Assembly (NCBI GenBank): GCA_018985235.1
Contig: JADGIG010000117.1
Span: 1 to 18,285, forward strand
Length of the DNA: 18,285 nt
Direction of reading: 5' to 3'
Origin: Sanchytrium tribonematis
Taxonomy: Eukaryota > Sanchytriomycota > Sanchytriomycetes > Sanchytriales > Sanchytriaceae
In this document: piece after piece, positions 9,901 to 17,222 of the stretch
Layout of the letters: each line of letters starts with the position of its first letter
How positions within the stretch are numbered: position 1 is the stretch's first letter
The notes under the pieces: generated by a model
The model's database searches: none
Seen by the model: the letters and a program-made list of their open reading frames with translations, nothing else
What the model was told of the DNA's origin: nothing
Translations under genes and position numbers: made by a program

Positions 9901-9968
9901 AGAACCTGCTCATATCTCTCTGATTTATTCCAATCCACAATTTCTAAGGAACTTGCAGAAATTTCCAT
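6924..9968 (-). CDS. Large beta-sandwich-rich protein, possible ASH/MSP-domain flagellar-type protein
   Basis: I do not recognise this 1,014-aa protein by name. It is rich in beta-branched residues and asparagine, with no transmembrane segment or catalytic motif. The N terminus (SLEIVDWNKSERYEQVLKIR, then NDGKSSLRF) has the pattern of an ASH/MSP immunoglobulin-like domain: a short strand, a hydrophobic strand with K-[IL]-x-N, then polar turns. Similar segments recur: near residue 320 (NNFFKIRNISDFPIYAVL), then NPKEYRTINVKFSPLFPASY, and later IIVTIKGALIFKELEI. Tandem ASH-type repeats are typical of axonemal and centrosomal proteins (HYDIN/CFAP type), so a flagellar role is plausible but inferred. 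It could also be a TMEM131-like or other Ig-fold protein. The ATG at 9968 is only 6 bp after the stop of the upstream LRR gene on the same strand. Confidence 0.5.
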   Translation of the reverse strand: MEISASSLEIVDWNKSERYEQVLKIRNDGKSSLRFIYYVVGKFFQTSAKYHGICFLSPGLSHKINLVFSSDTKQTITETLVIKAVNGGMKEVQLKAVTQVRKFEICNPVIDLGRVLAFRDNHFTLCVFNSEPTNVDCNVISNVVKQKTIILKAGINNLNLSYNIQEAGSFSENIEIVSEGCSQIFGIKGYSVIPSLECVIVPQIYKPKTKNMMVFKLQNSKDFDFEIQARFICKEIQLDVHTSLYINHKSSAFLEVPITPIYNNYDYFVSCMVKVNDLVIVDKVISIATAVPEIEILTEELVFLIDMEKQSYINNFFKIRNISDFPIYAVLHAPTNEIELPQIVELNPKEYRTINVKFSPLFPASYYFSIIVGIQGTSFQRLICFASAISSNNLMPFEALKYRPYHSTEIKFETRYLASRVITFIKNDSESDVFCRIPSKIQSYNFEITASHSSATIGSHSSLEINFAILSHEPIYQLVPINYELNGKLFYFNLAIYDISNLLENEKEYLNSSCGKFSWYYPDKHGLNLKSIPIVYNKSDLCLLENHLPISKIESYLLDGKGSDFSVEWNGQFLKFLSKKRNEIDLSVRFKVKNEENFLIVPNNTSLKVFQSLELPINFCLKYSTKDCIFVYVNNEYKLSIPVENSEIFMVCKAAYENIDEFSCVKHIKSQKLELDDTYIGKMVGIKFPIIVPNGVIVSSQVVQGSEILSSQYFESFQFDQEQKDSIKMMKDKELIYDFFKISDNYYICSNTISLSRLGSLSFKIIVTIKGALIFKELEIDLEISCKKYEINFNLLTNLFYPLQSIPADALSVKYSRQVSEPFRYELIKDFDGILVTNFHYLWLGSKMCGTSLNLPLMLNNKSSSKLSFICKSELLTPNQQLVEIEPCKVLNLVLNFSLPLVPKLFLAKIELIEGRWNKNIFIGCTAVSWADSKGLENYSLYNNLQTQYQTVHFQTLARMTTQYLISVLNVDDADVDCVQNYTYFSGTEKVELNFHFLTLLKELIDHLALTLLK

Positions 9969-9973
9969 AAAAA

Positions 9974-9979
9974 TTTATT
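9974..9979 (-). terminator. AATAAA poly(A) signal (minus strand) containing the LRR stop codon
   Basis: Plus-strand TTTATT 9974-9979 encloses the stop at 9977-9975. The next ATG on this strand is at 9968, so signal and next start codon nearly touch. Confidence 0.45.
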
Positions 9980-10436
9980 TTGTTTTGACTTTAAAAATCC
10001 CAAAGTTTAAGGGAATGGCACTGATTTTACTAACGAGTATGCTAGTACCATAAGTACTGATATTATTCCAGGCCAAATTTAGTAATTTCAGATATCCATT
10101 CGAGATGGTGTAAACTGAAGAGCCTTGAACAATTTGCACCATAGAAGTACTCATGATGGCTTGACTTTTCTTCTTTTTATCAAATGTGCTTATATCAATA
10201 TCATACAATTTTGTAAGCATTTCAGCGTGCGAGTCATCCATTCTGCAACGATTAAGTGCTAAAATTGATATTTTAGAATGGGTCAAGAACACTATAAGAA
10301 TTTTTAAATTTTCTTGGCTAATATTCGTACCACAAATTTCCAATTGAATTAAGAGTGAAAAGTTCAAATTTTCAATATATTTTTTTAATTGAACCTCGTC
10401 AAAATGAGATTCATAATTTTTTGAGGTCATATTCAT
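9975..10436 (-). CDS. Small leucine-rich-repeat (RNI-like) protein
   Basis: A 153-aa product if translation starts at the ATG at 10436 (a second ATG at 10430 is equally possible). Three repeat-like segments are visible: LLIQLEICGTNISQENLKIL, then KISILALNRCRMDDSHAEML, and near the C terminus YLKLLNLAWNNISTYGTSIL. Each has the LxxLxLxxNxI pattern of ribonuclease-inhibitor-type repeats. The third is separated from the first two by an insert containing KKKKSQ. It is short for a stand-alone LRR protein, and no partner or enzyme domain is present. It is divergent from the E2 gene with 37 bp between start codons, and it ends 6 bp before the ASH-like gene. LRR and ASH proteins both occur often in axonemes, so the pair may act together; that is inference only. 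Confidence 0.6.
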   Translation of the reverse strand: MNMTSKNYESHFDEVQLKKYIENLNFSLLIQLEICGTNISQENLKILIVFLTHSKISILALNRCRMDDSHAEMLTKLYDIDISTFDKKKKSQAIMSTSMVQIVQGSSVYTISNGYLKLLNLAWNNISTYGTSILVSKISAIPLNFGIFKVKTK

Positions 10437-10473
10437 TTTCAAAAAAAACAAATTGAAGGACGAAACATTTTTG
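10437..10473. promoter_or_regulatory. 37-bp divergent promoter region between the LRR and E2 genes
   Basis: The two start codons face away from each other across 37 bp: an A-tract (10441-10448), then ACGAAAC at 10460-10466, then a T-run just before the ATG at 10474. Either both genes initiate within this space or one promoter lies inside the other gene's coding sequence. No TATA box is evident. Confidence 0.45.
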
Positions 10474-11965
10474 ATGTTATTAAGATTCTCTAGACTGGCG
10501 AGTAAAATAATCAAGGTGCCTTCTATGGGAGACTCTATATCAGAAGGTACACTTAAAGGATATAATAAGAAGATTGGCGACTTTGTTACTGCTGATGAAG
10601 AGATTGCTCAAGTCGAAACAGACAAGGTGGATGTCCCCATTAATTCTCCATTTGCCGGGAAATTAGTGAAATTTTTTGCAGAAGAAGACACTACCGTTTT
10701 GGTAGGTCAAGATCTGTTAGAAATCGACACAGAGGCAAAAAACGACGTGAAAATCGGTTCAGAAGTATCGAAGCAAAAAATAGAAGAAAAGTCAACGAAG
10801 AAAGACGAAAGCCCAGATTTAAAGATTAGCTTTTCCACCAATGCTAAAATTTCAGTCGTTAAGGTTCCATCTTTAGCAGATTCAATAAAAGAAGGCACTT
10901 TAAAAGAATGGGCAAAAAAGGAAGGCGAATATGTCTCCCAAGATGAATTGCTAGCTTCTGTGGAGACTGATAAGGTCGATGTCCCAATTAACTCTCCAAC
11001 TAGTGGCACTTTAAAAAAAATATTAGTTCAAGAAAATACAAAAGTAACTGTAGGAGAAAATATTGCAGAAATCGATTCCAATGGGCAGCCAAATGAAAGC
11101 GCTTCATTTTCAAAAAAACCCTCAACATCTTCTTTGACAACACCTGCGGAAAAGCCTACAGCTAAAGTTGTTGAGCCAAAACCGGTAATTAAATCAGATC
11201 AATCAAAACCATTGAAAGATAGCAACACAAGCGCCCTTAAATTCTCACGATCCGAAGAAAGAGTCAAAATGACTAGAATGAGGCTAAAAATCGCAGAAAG
11301 ATTGAAGGAATCTCAGAATAGCGCGGCGTCTTTAACCACTTTCAATGAAATTGACATGTCCAAATTATCAGATCTTAGAAAGTCTTATAAAGACGCAGTC
11401 TTGAAGAAGTACGATATAAAGCTTGGATTTATGTCTGCTTTCTTGAAAGCATCTGCGTTGTCAATGAAAGATATACCCGAAATTAATGCTGTCATTTCTA
11501 AGGATGAAATTGTTTATCGGGATTATGTTGATATTAGTTTCGCGGTCGCAACTCCAAAAGGACTGGTTACACCGGTTATTAGAAATTGCGAGTCGAAATC
11601 TTTGGTCGATATCGAAAAAGAGGTCGCCCTTCTTGGAGAAAAAGCAAAAAAGAATCAAATAACGTTGGAAGATTTAGCCGGTGGTACTTTCACTGTTAGC
11701 AATGGTGGTGTTTTTGGAAGTTTGTATGGAACACCTATAATTAATCTTCCACAATCTGCAATTTTAGGTATGCACGCTATAAAGGAAAGGCCTGTTGCTA
11801 TTAATGGAGAGGTTTCTTATTTTAATGTAGGTTGTGATTCGCCCGATGATGTATGTTGCGCTAACTTACGACCATAAATTGATCGATGGTAGAGAAGCTG
11901 TTACATTCCTAGTTACCTTGAAAAACTATATAGAGGATCCTAGCAGGATGTTATTAGAAATTTAA
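10474..11965 (+). CDS. DLST: Dihydrolipoamide succinyltransferase, E2 of the 2-oxoglutarate dehydrogenase complex, with two lipoyl domains (two exons)
   Basis: Exon 1 is 10474-11811 and exon 2 is 11831-11965, giving 490 aa. It transfers the succinyl group from lipoyl-lysine to CoA in the mitochondrial matrix (TCA cycle). The order is a very short basic leader [11 protein letters not shown]; lipoyl domain 1 (about 12-85, [12 protein letters not shown] with lipoyl Lys K51); lipoyl domain 2 (about 127-200, same motif, K167); a Ser/Pro/Lys linker; and the succinyltransferase core from about 263 ([59 protein letters not shown]). Exon 2 supplies [20 protein letters not shown] with the catalytic H461 and D465. 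No peripheral-subunit-binding domain is seen, as in animal and yeast DLST. Two lipoyl domains are unusual, since characterised DLST proteins have one. The first in-frame ATG is 10474. Confidence 0.93.
11812..11830 (+). other. 19-nt spliceosomal intron in the E2 (DLST) gene
   Basis: Sequence GTTTCTTATTTTAATGTAG, 19 nt, phase 0. Removal joins ...AAT GGA GAG to GTT GTG ATT CGC CCG ATG ATG TAT, giving [11 protein letters not shown], the exact family consensus before the catalytic YDH motif. Exons 1,338 + 135 = 1,473 nt = 491 codons. This is the best-supported of the four because the protein family is so conserved here. Confidence 0.93.
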
Positions 11966-11969
11966 TAAA
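11964..11969 (+). terminator. AATAAA poly(A) signal overlapping the E2 stop codon
   Basis: The stop TAA at 11963-11965 runs into AATAAA (TAATAAA), overlapping by two bases. The formin ATG lies 62 bp beyond. Confidence 0.45.
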
Positions 11970-12031
11970 TTGAAACTACACATATTTATGATTTTTGTCT
12001 GCAATCAGCCACACTTTTTTAATTTTTAAAT

Positions 12032-15000
12032 ATGGGAAACCAACCCAGTCAACCAAATGACGAAACTAGAAGAATAGAGAGAAAGATAGATCAAATGGGA
12101 AGTGATCACACACTGGATAAATCAAAAAGTGAATCAAGAGATAGTAATAACAGCATTTCGATATCCAGCCCCGAAATATCTCCAATAGGACAAAGAAGAA
12201 TGAGTATGTCGAAAAGAAAGAAGACAGGAATGAAGTCACCTGTTAAGGCTATTGAGGAAGAGCTACCACGTCCGGCTTCTGATGAAATTGATAAGTTGTT
12301 AGAGGTGGCCATGGATGATTTAAATTTACCGGCTGACAAAAAAGATGAATTTAGGGCTTTCGATGCAGATCGAAAATGGGAGCTTATTAAAAGAAATAAA
12401 ACTGACTCCGACGAAACTGCCAGATTGGAGATTCAAGCCAAATTAAAAGGCCTTAATCCAGATTTCCCATTGGTCGAAGCGAAAGATGTGCTTGTTACAT
12501 TAAGATCAAAACCGATTAGATGGATTCATCTCTTTATAGAAATGGAAGGTTTGTCGGTGATAATGGAATCTTTAAAACGATTCCAAGAATTAGGAGAACC
12601 TTCGAAGGAAGAAGTATGTATAAGGTGTGTAAGAGCATTAATGAATACAAACAAAGGATTTTTATCCATATTGGAATATCCTAATTCTTTATCAGCATTT
12701 TGCAACGGAATTAGTTCAAAATCGTTGAAGGCAAAAATTCAGGCACTAGATATTTTATCCGCCGTTTGTATGGTTCCGGGGCAGCACAAAAATGTAATTG
12801 ATTCTTTGGTATTTACAAAATCTGATTTTGAAGGACGATTTCAACGATTGATTCCATGCTTTATAGATATTAATAGTAAAAATAACGGAAATGTTACGAC
12901 TGCTGAAATCGATTTAATGGTTAGTGGTTTTGCTTTTATTAATTCGGTATTACACTCTGAAAATGTTCCTTCTATGGAGTATCGAATGCACCTTCGGAAA
13001 GAGTTATTCGATATAGGATTTGGTCAAATTGTGGAAAAATTAACCGGATTTGAACATCCTGAAATTCAGGCTCAAATTGAGATATTCAGTGATGCAACCG
13101 AAGAGGATGAGAAGGAACTGGCGGACAGAATCGACCAACCAAAATTGAAATTAGCACAATCAGAGGAATTATATACCATGATTTTTAACTCTTATAGAAA
13201 TTCTAAACTGTGGAAACCGTTTACAAATATATTATTTTCATTATTACTAACTCCGGATAATGTTCACCAGAAAGGTCGGATAATTCTTGCAATTGATTTT
13301 ATTCTGAGACAGGTGGTGATTCAAAAAGACGGGGAAGACCCTGACCCTCTGGTGAGATTATTAAAATTTGATGTTAGAACTCTTTATGATAATATTAAAG
13401 ATTTAGAACTATCAGTTGAAAATGACTCAAAAAAAACTGGAACAATCGATTCCCAAAAATTAAAGGATACTTTAAAGGTAATAATCAAAGATGCTGATAT
13501 ACTCAATCAAATTTGGAACGCCTTCGAAAAAGAAGGATTTGTTGGGCCTGATGAAAACGATCAAGGAAAATCAGTTTTGAGTTTGAATGAAGATTTTCAA
13601 AAATTGGAACCAAAGAATGGTCTGGATAAAATAACTGAAAATAGTGAAGAAAGAGTTAATAACGCAGCACTGCCAAACTCTGAAGTTCAATTGCAAAACT
13701 CCAGTAAGTCAAGCGTTCCTCCTCCGCCACCATTTGAAGAAGCTTCAAACGGACCACCTCCTCCACCCATGATGGGAGGACCGCCTCCGCCTCCTCCATT
13801 TGGAGACATGTCTTCCGGGCCGCCTCCACCGCCTGGTATGGGTGGTCCACCACCACCTCCAGGAATGGGTGGGCCCCCACCTCCTCCTGGATCGTTCTTT
13901 GGTCAAATTTTTGGAGGCCTCCCTCAGAAAAAGACCAATTTGTCAACAAAGCCAATGAAGCCCTTACAATGGACAAAATTGCCCAACCCTAGGATAAAAG
14001 GTACGGTATGGAAAGACATTGATGACGAAAAGGTCAGGCCAATACTTAATTGGACAGATTTTGAAGATTTGTTTGAAAATCAGCAAAAAGACAAGAAACA
14101 GAAAGAAGACAAAGATGACAAGCCTAAAGAATTGAAATTGATTGATGCAAAGAAATCTCAGAATCTTAACATTTTACTTAAAAATATCAAATTACCCATA
14201 CAAGACATCAGAAAAGCTATATTTAGTGTTAATACAGCTGTTTTATCTCTCGAAGTTATTAACCAACTCTTAAAGTTTATCCCCACAAAAGAAGAATTGG
14301 ATTTACTGAGGAAAAATTTGGACAAAAAAGATTTATTTGGAGACGCCGAGAGATTTTTTGCGGAAATAATGGATATCAACATGTATGAAGACAGACTTAA
14401 GTCCATTGCGTTTCGAGAAAATTTTGAGGACCACATGAAAGAAGTGGAAAATCTTATCAAAAAATCTAGAATGGCATGTACCGAACTTAAAACCAGCGAG
14501 AAGTTCAAAAAAATTCTTCAAGTCACATTGGCTTTGGGAAATCACATGAATAGTGGACAAAAAGCGGGAGCTTATGGTTTTACGATATCTTCACTTTTAA
14601 AATTATCAGACACAAAATCCAAGTTGCCATCTCGCCGCTATACTCTCTTGCATTTTCTAGACGATATAATTGAAACAAAGTTCCCGGAGTGTTCTGATTT
14701 TGTGGCTGATATTGGAAGCGTGGAGGAAGCTGTTAAAGTTAAATTTAACGATATTCGGGGTCAATTAGGCAATATTAAGAGTAACGTGGATGATCTTCGT
14801 AAAACTGTAAATGAATTGGCAAAGTCTAGTAGTCATGACAAAAATGATAAATTTTATGGAATATTTGAGGCATTTTTAAAACGAGCAGACTCTAGAGTTG
14901 CAGCTGCTGAAAATGAATTAGTCGAAGCGGAAGCAACTTTTGAGCAGACAGCCGACTTCTTTGCAGAGGACCCGAAATCTACCACACCTGAAGAATTTTT

Positions 15001-15515
15001 TTCCATATTTCAGACATTCATAACATTATATCAGCAGGCGCATCGAGAAAACCAAGAATACATCGCGCGAATAAAAGAATTAGAAAAGCGGGAATTGAGA
15101 AAAAGGGTAAATTTTAATAATTTAGCAAATGGAAGAAGAAAAACTCAGAAAACTTCAAGGGCCATCCGCTGCTGGAGGGCTTGGTAAGAAGGAGAAGGGA
15201 GAATTTGACGACTTGATTAGTTCCATCAAGTCAGGAAAAGCATTCATGCAAAAAAAACCTGACAAACTTATGAAGAAGAAAAAATCAAACATCTCAATAA
15301 CAGAGCCAAAGTCTCTTTCCCAAAAGAGTAGCTCTAGTTTTGTTGCGGAATTAAAAGAAGTTCAGAATGGTGAATCACAATCATTAAGACAAAAATCAAG
15401 CACTGCGCCCTCCACCGCCGCTGATTTGTTTAAAGATAGGGAAATAAAACGGAATCCTAGCGACCGGTTATCTAAAACGGACGAGATGATGAAGAAAATG
15501 AATCAACGCATGTAA
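12032..15515 (+). CDS. Formin with GBD/FH3, FH1, FH2 and DAD domains, probable N-myristoylation (two exons)
   Basis: Exon 1 is 12032-15106 and exon 2 is 15126-15515, giving 1,154 aa. It nucleates and elongates unbranched actin filaments under Rho-GTPase control. The N terminus MGNQPS fits the N-myristoylation pattern (G2, S6) seen in FMNL-type formins. The GBD/FH3 region (about 86-480) has DLNLPADKKDEFRAFDADRK followed by WELI, and CVRALMNTNKGF. FH1 (about 562-630) contains six runs of five or six prolines for profilin-actin. FH2 (about 640-1010) has MKPLQWTKLPNPRIKGTVW and LALGNHMNSG. Exon 2 carries a DAD-like motif, GEFDDLISSIKSGKAF (about 1050-1065), followed by a basic stretch, the autoinhibitory partner of FH3. 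The architecture resembles the FMNL/DIAPH group. It lies 28 bp upstream of the E(z) gene. Confidence 0.92.
13817..13891 (+). repeat. 27-bp tandem repeat in the formin FH1 region
   Basis: Nearly three units encode Gly-Pro5-Gly-Met-Gly (units start at 13817, 13844 and 13871). Synonymous codons differ between units, so the peptide is conserved more than the DNA. It is the most GC-rich stretch of the window. Confidence 0.8.
15107..15125 (+). other. 19-nt spliceosomal intron in the formin gene
   Basis: Sequence GTAAATTTTAATAATTTAG, 19 nt, phase 0. Splicing joins ...TTG AGA AAA AGG to CAA ATG GAA GAA GAA AAA, giving LRKRQMEEEKLRKL and then the DAD. Exons 3,075 + 390 = 3,465 nt = 1,155 codons. Unspliced RNA would run to a stop at 15185-15187 and lose the DAD. 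Confidence 0.9.
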
Positions 15516-15516
15516 A

Positions 15517-15522
15517 AATAAA
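15517..15522 (+). terminator. AATAAA poly(A) signal just after the formin stop codon
   Basis: AATAAA starts one base after the stop TAA (15513-15515). Only 28 bp separate this stop from the next gene's ATG, so cleavage probably falls at or past the E(z) start. Confidence 0.45.
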
Positions 15523-15527
15523 ATAAT

Positions 15528-15537
15528 ACTTTCGAAA
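15528..15537 (+). promoter_or_regulatory. Palindromic ACTTTCGAAA upstream of the E(z) start
   Basis: A second copy of the decamer at 613-622, here ending six bases before the ATG at 15544 and within the 28-bp gap after the formin gene. Confidence 0.25.
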
Positions 15538-15543
15538 CCTCCG

Positions 15544-17220
15544 ATGACAAAATTGTCATTAGAAGAATGTGTTGTGGGTAAAATAAAATCTTGCAACACA
15601 AGGTGGATGTCGAATATTAGACTTAATGATAGTGATTTATACCAAAAAAAAGTCCGAAAACCTCTAATGGAAGGGAAGCCGACTAGGAAACTTCCAACGT
15701 ACAACATGAGTCTCGAGAAAGGACATTTAAAATTCGGTCGACACATTTTGTCTCCAATAGCTTGCATTCTCAACGATGTAGATTATACATGGGCAACTGG
15801 TTTAGTTTGTAATTTCTTCTTGAGTGTAGACCGAAACATTTACTGCAAGGATTCTGATGTTTGCATGACAATGCCAGAGTTTGAGCACGCTACTAAAGAA
15901 TGTCAGAAGAAATGTATTAACTTAATCAGAATTCGATACGATTTCATTTATTTTGAAATTGACTGCCATAATAATTGGTTCAGAGGGATTGTTTACCAAG
16001 CAATTCGGCAATATTGCGCATTAAATAATTTAGATTTAGCAATCATCTGTTTAGATCCGGATATTCAGAAGGAAGATGAGAAGCTTTTTGTTGAAGAAAT
16101 TCTCGATTTTGTCACTGATTTCATGCCAGAAGGCCTATTCAAATATTATGTAAGATCTATGGAATTTCACGATTCTTTAATCAAAGATGAATGGCAAAAT
16201 TCTAGTTTCGACAATTTGGGAGATTGCATTTGTACCATTTGTTATTTTCCTTTTTGCAATCATATCCAGCAAGGGCTTGTGCAGCAACGATCAACTGTAA
16301 ATTTTCATCAACCTTCAACACCTTGTAGCTCAAAATGCTTTCTTAATGGAGTCTTATCCTCGGATGTTGAATTTCATTATCAGTATACTGATTTAAATGA
16401 AACTGAGCTATTAAGCCTTTTATATAAATGCAATTCTCCATGCCTAGTTGCAAGCGTTGCGGGCATCCCGTGCTATGTTATATATACTATAGCTTACAAA
16501 TCGGGATTCAATTTAATACCCAATAAAGAATTAGCTCAAGTGGATTATGTCGATGTTGAAAATACTGGCAGATTCCACTACACGGTAACTACACTAATGA
16601 AAATCTGTATAAAAGGGAGACAAGATCATCCCAATTTGCTTTGCACATCCAACTGTATTGGACCATACATTAAATTGAGTTCTGGTTGTGATTGCACAAA
16701 TGGCTGTGGAATCAATTGCGCTTGTTTCGAACGAAATAAGGAGTGTAATCCTTCTTCCTGCAATTGTTGCCAAACAAAACATAGTGTACTAGGATCTTGG
16801 AATTGCAAAAATATAGGTTTAACCTTGAGTAGAAGGAAAAAAATAGCAGTCCATAAATCAAAGGTTCACAACTACGGATTATTTACGAAAGAGAATATTT
16901 TAGCGAATGAGCTGATTGGTGAGTATTGCGGTGAATTAATCAGTGAAAAAGAATGTGAAAGAAGAGAACCTATTTATGATTTGTTGTTTTTAAATTACAT
17001 GTTTGATTTAACAAAACAGTGGATTATTGATGCTCACTACATTGGCAACGAGCTTCGTTTTGCAAATCATGATGATAGAATACACAATTGCCTTCCAAGA
17101 GTCATGCTTTTAAGTTCTGGAGAAATTAAAATTGGCCTTTATGCTAATACAAACATTTCTAAGGGAGAAGAGTTGCTCTTTGATTACGGAAATAATTACA
17201 AGAAACATTTAAAAGTTTAA
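15544..17220 (+). CDS. Enhancer-of-zeste-family SET methyltransferase (PRC2 catalytic subunit, H3K27)
   Basis: A 558-aa protein. The C-terminal half is clearly E(z). A Cys cluster CICTICYFPFCNH...PCSSKCF (229-266) matches the MCSS zinc region. A SANT2-like stretch ETELLSLLYKCNSPC with ...VASVAGIPCYVIYTI spans 286-315. The CXC domain (about 367-423) includes GCDCTNGCGINCACFERNKE. The SET domain (about 437-551) has NYGLF (443-447), GEYCGE with Y461, RFANH (505-509) and GEELLFDYG with Y548. It would methylate histone H3 Lys27 in Polycomb repressive complex 2. It is shorter than animal EZH2 (about 750 aa), and the N-terminal EED-binding part is unrecognisable. The usual NHSxxPNC segment is NHDDRIHNC, one residue longer. 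The formin stop lies 28 bp upstream, and the gene is convergent with the TPR-like gene at 3 bp. Confidence 0.88.
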   Translation: MTKLSLEECVVGKIKSCNTRWMSNIRLNDSDLYQKKVRKPLMEGKPTRKLPTYNMSLEKGHLKFGRHILSPIACILNDVDYTWATGLVCNFFLSVDRNIYCKDSDVCMTMPEFEHATKECQKKCINLIRIRYDFIYFEIDCHNNWFRGIVYQAIRQYCALNNLDLAIICLDPDIQKEDEKLFVEEILDFVTDFMPEGLFKYYVRSMEFHDSLIKDEWQNSSFDNLGDCICTICYFPFCNHIQQGLVQQRSTVNFHQPSTPCSSKCFLNGVLSSDVEFHYQYTDLNETELLSLLYKCNSPCLVASVAGIPCYVIYTIAYKSGFNLIPNKELAQVDYVDVENTGRFHYTVTTLMKICIKGRQDHPNLLCTSNCIGPYIKLSSGCDCTNGCGINCACFERNKECNPSSCNCCQTKHSVLGSWNCKNIGLTLSRRKKIAVHKSKVHNYGLFTKENILANELIGEYCGELISEKECERREPIYDLLFLNYMFDLTKQWIIDAHYIGNELRFANHDDRIHNCLPRVMLLSSGEIKIGLYANTNISKGEELLFDYGNNYKKHLKV

Positions 17221-17222
17221 CA

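Noticed and set aside
9950-9987. A 38-nt GT...AG segment that would fuse the LRR and ASH-like genes into one protein
   Set aside because: The junction would be out of frame, and the segment has no TTAG ending. Separate genes with a very short spacer fit better.
10030-10048. A further 19-nt GT...TTAG segment on the minus strand within the LRR gene
   Set aside because: Removing it destroys a good LRR segment (LLNLAWNNISTYGTSIL) and leads to a stop within a few codons. It also lacks the A-T-[T/G]-TAG ending of the four real introns.
11800-11877. Frame breaks read as sequencing errors or pseudogenes (DLST, formin, DENN, TPR-like)
   Set aside because: Every break coincides with a GT...AG segment of exactly 19 nt with the same 3' end, and all flanking coding sequence is intact and conserved. 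Random errors would be 1-2 nt indels without such boundaries.
13718-13900. GC-rich repeat as a microsatellite or mobile element
   Set aside because: It is in frame, encodes the poly-proline FH1 domain, and its units vary at synonymous positions, so it is a coding repeat.
13656-13976. Minus-strand open frame opposite the formin FH1 region (106 aa)
   Set aside because: It arises from the complement of proline codons (Gly/Trp/Val-rich strings) and overlaps a confidently identified domain.
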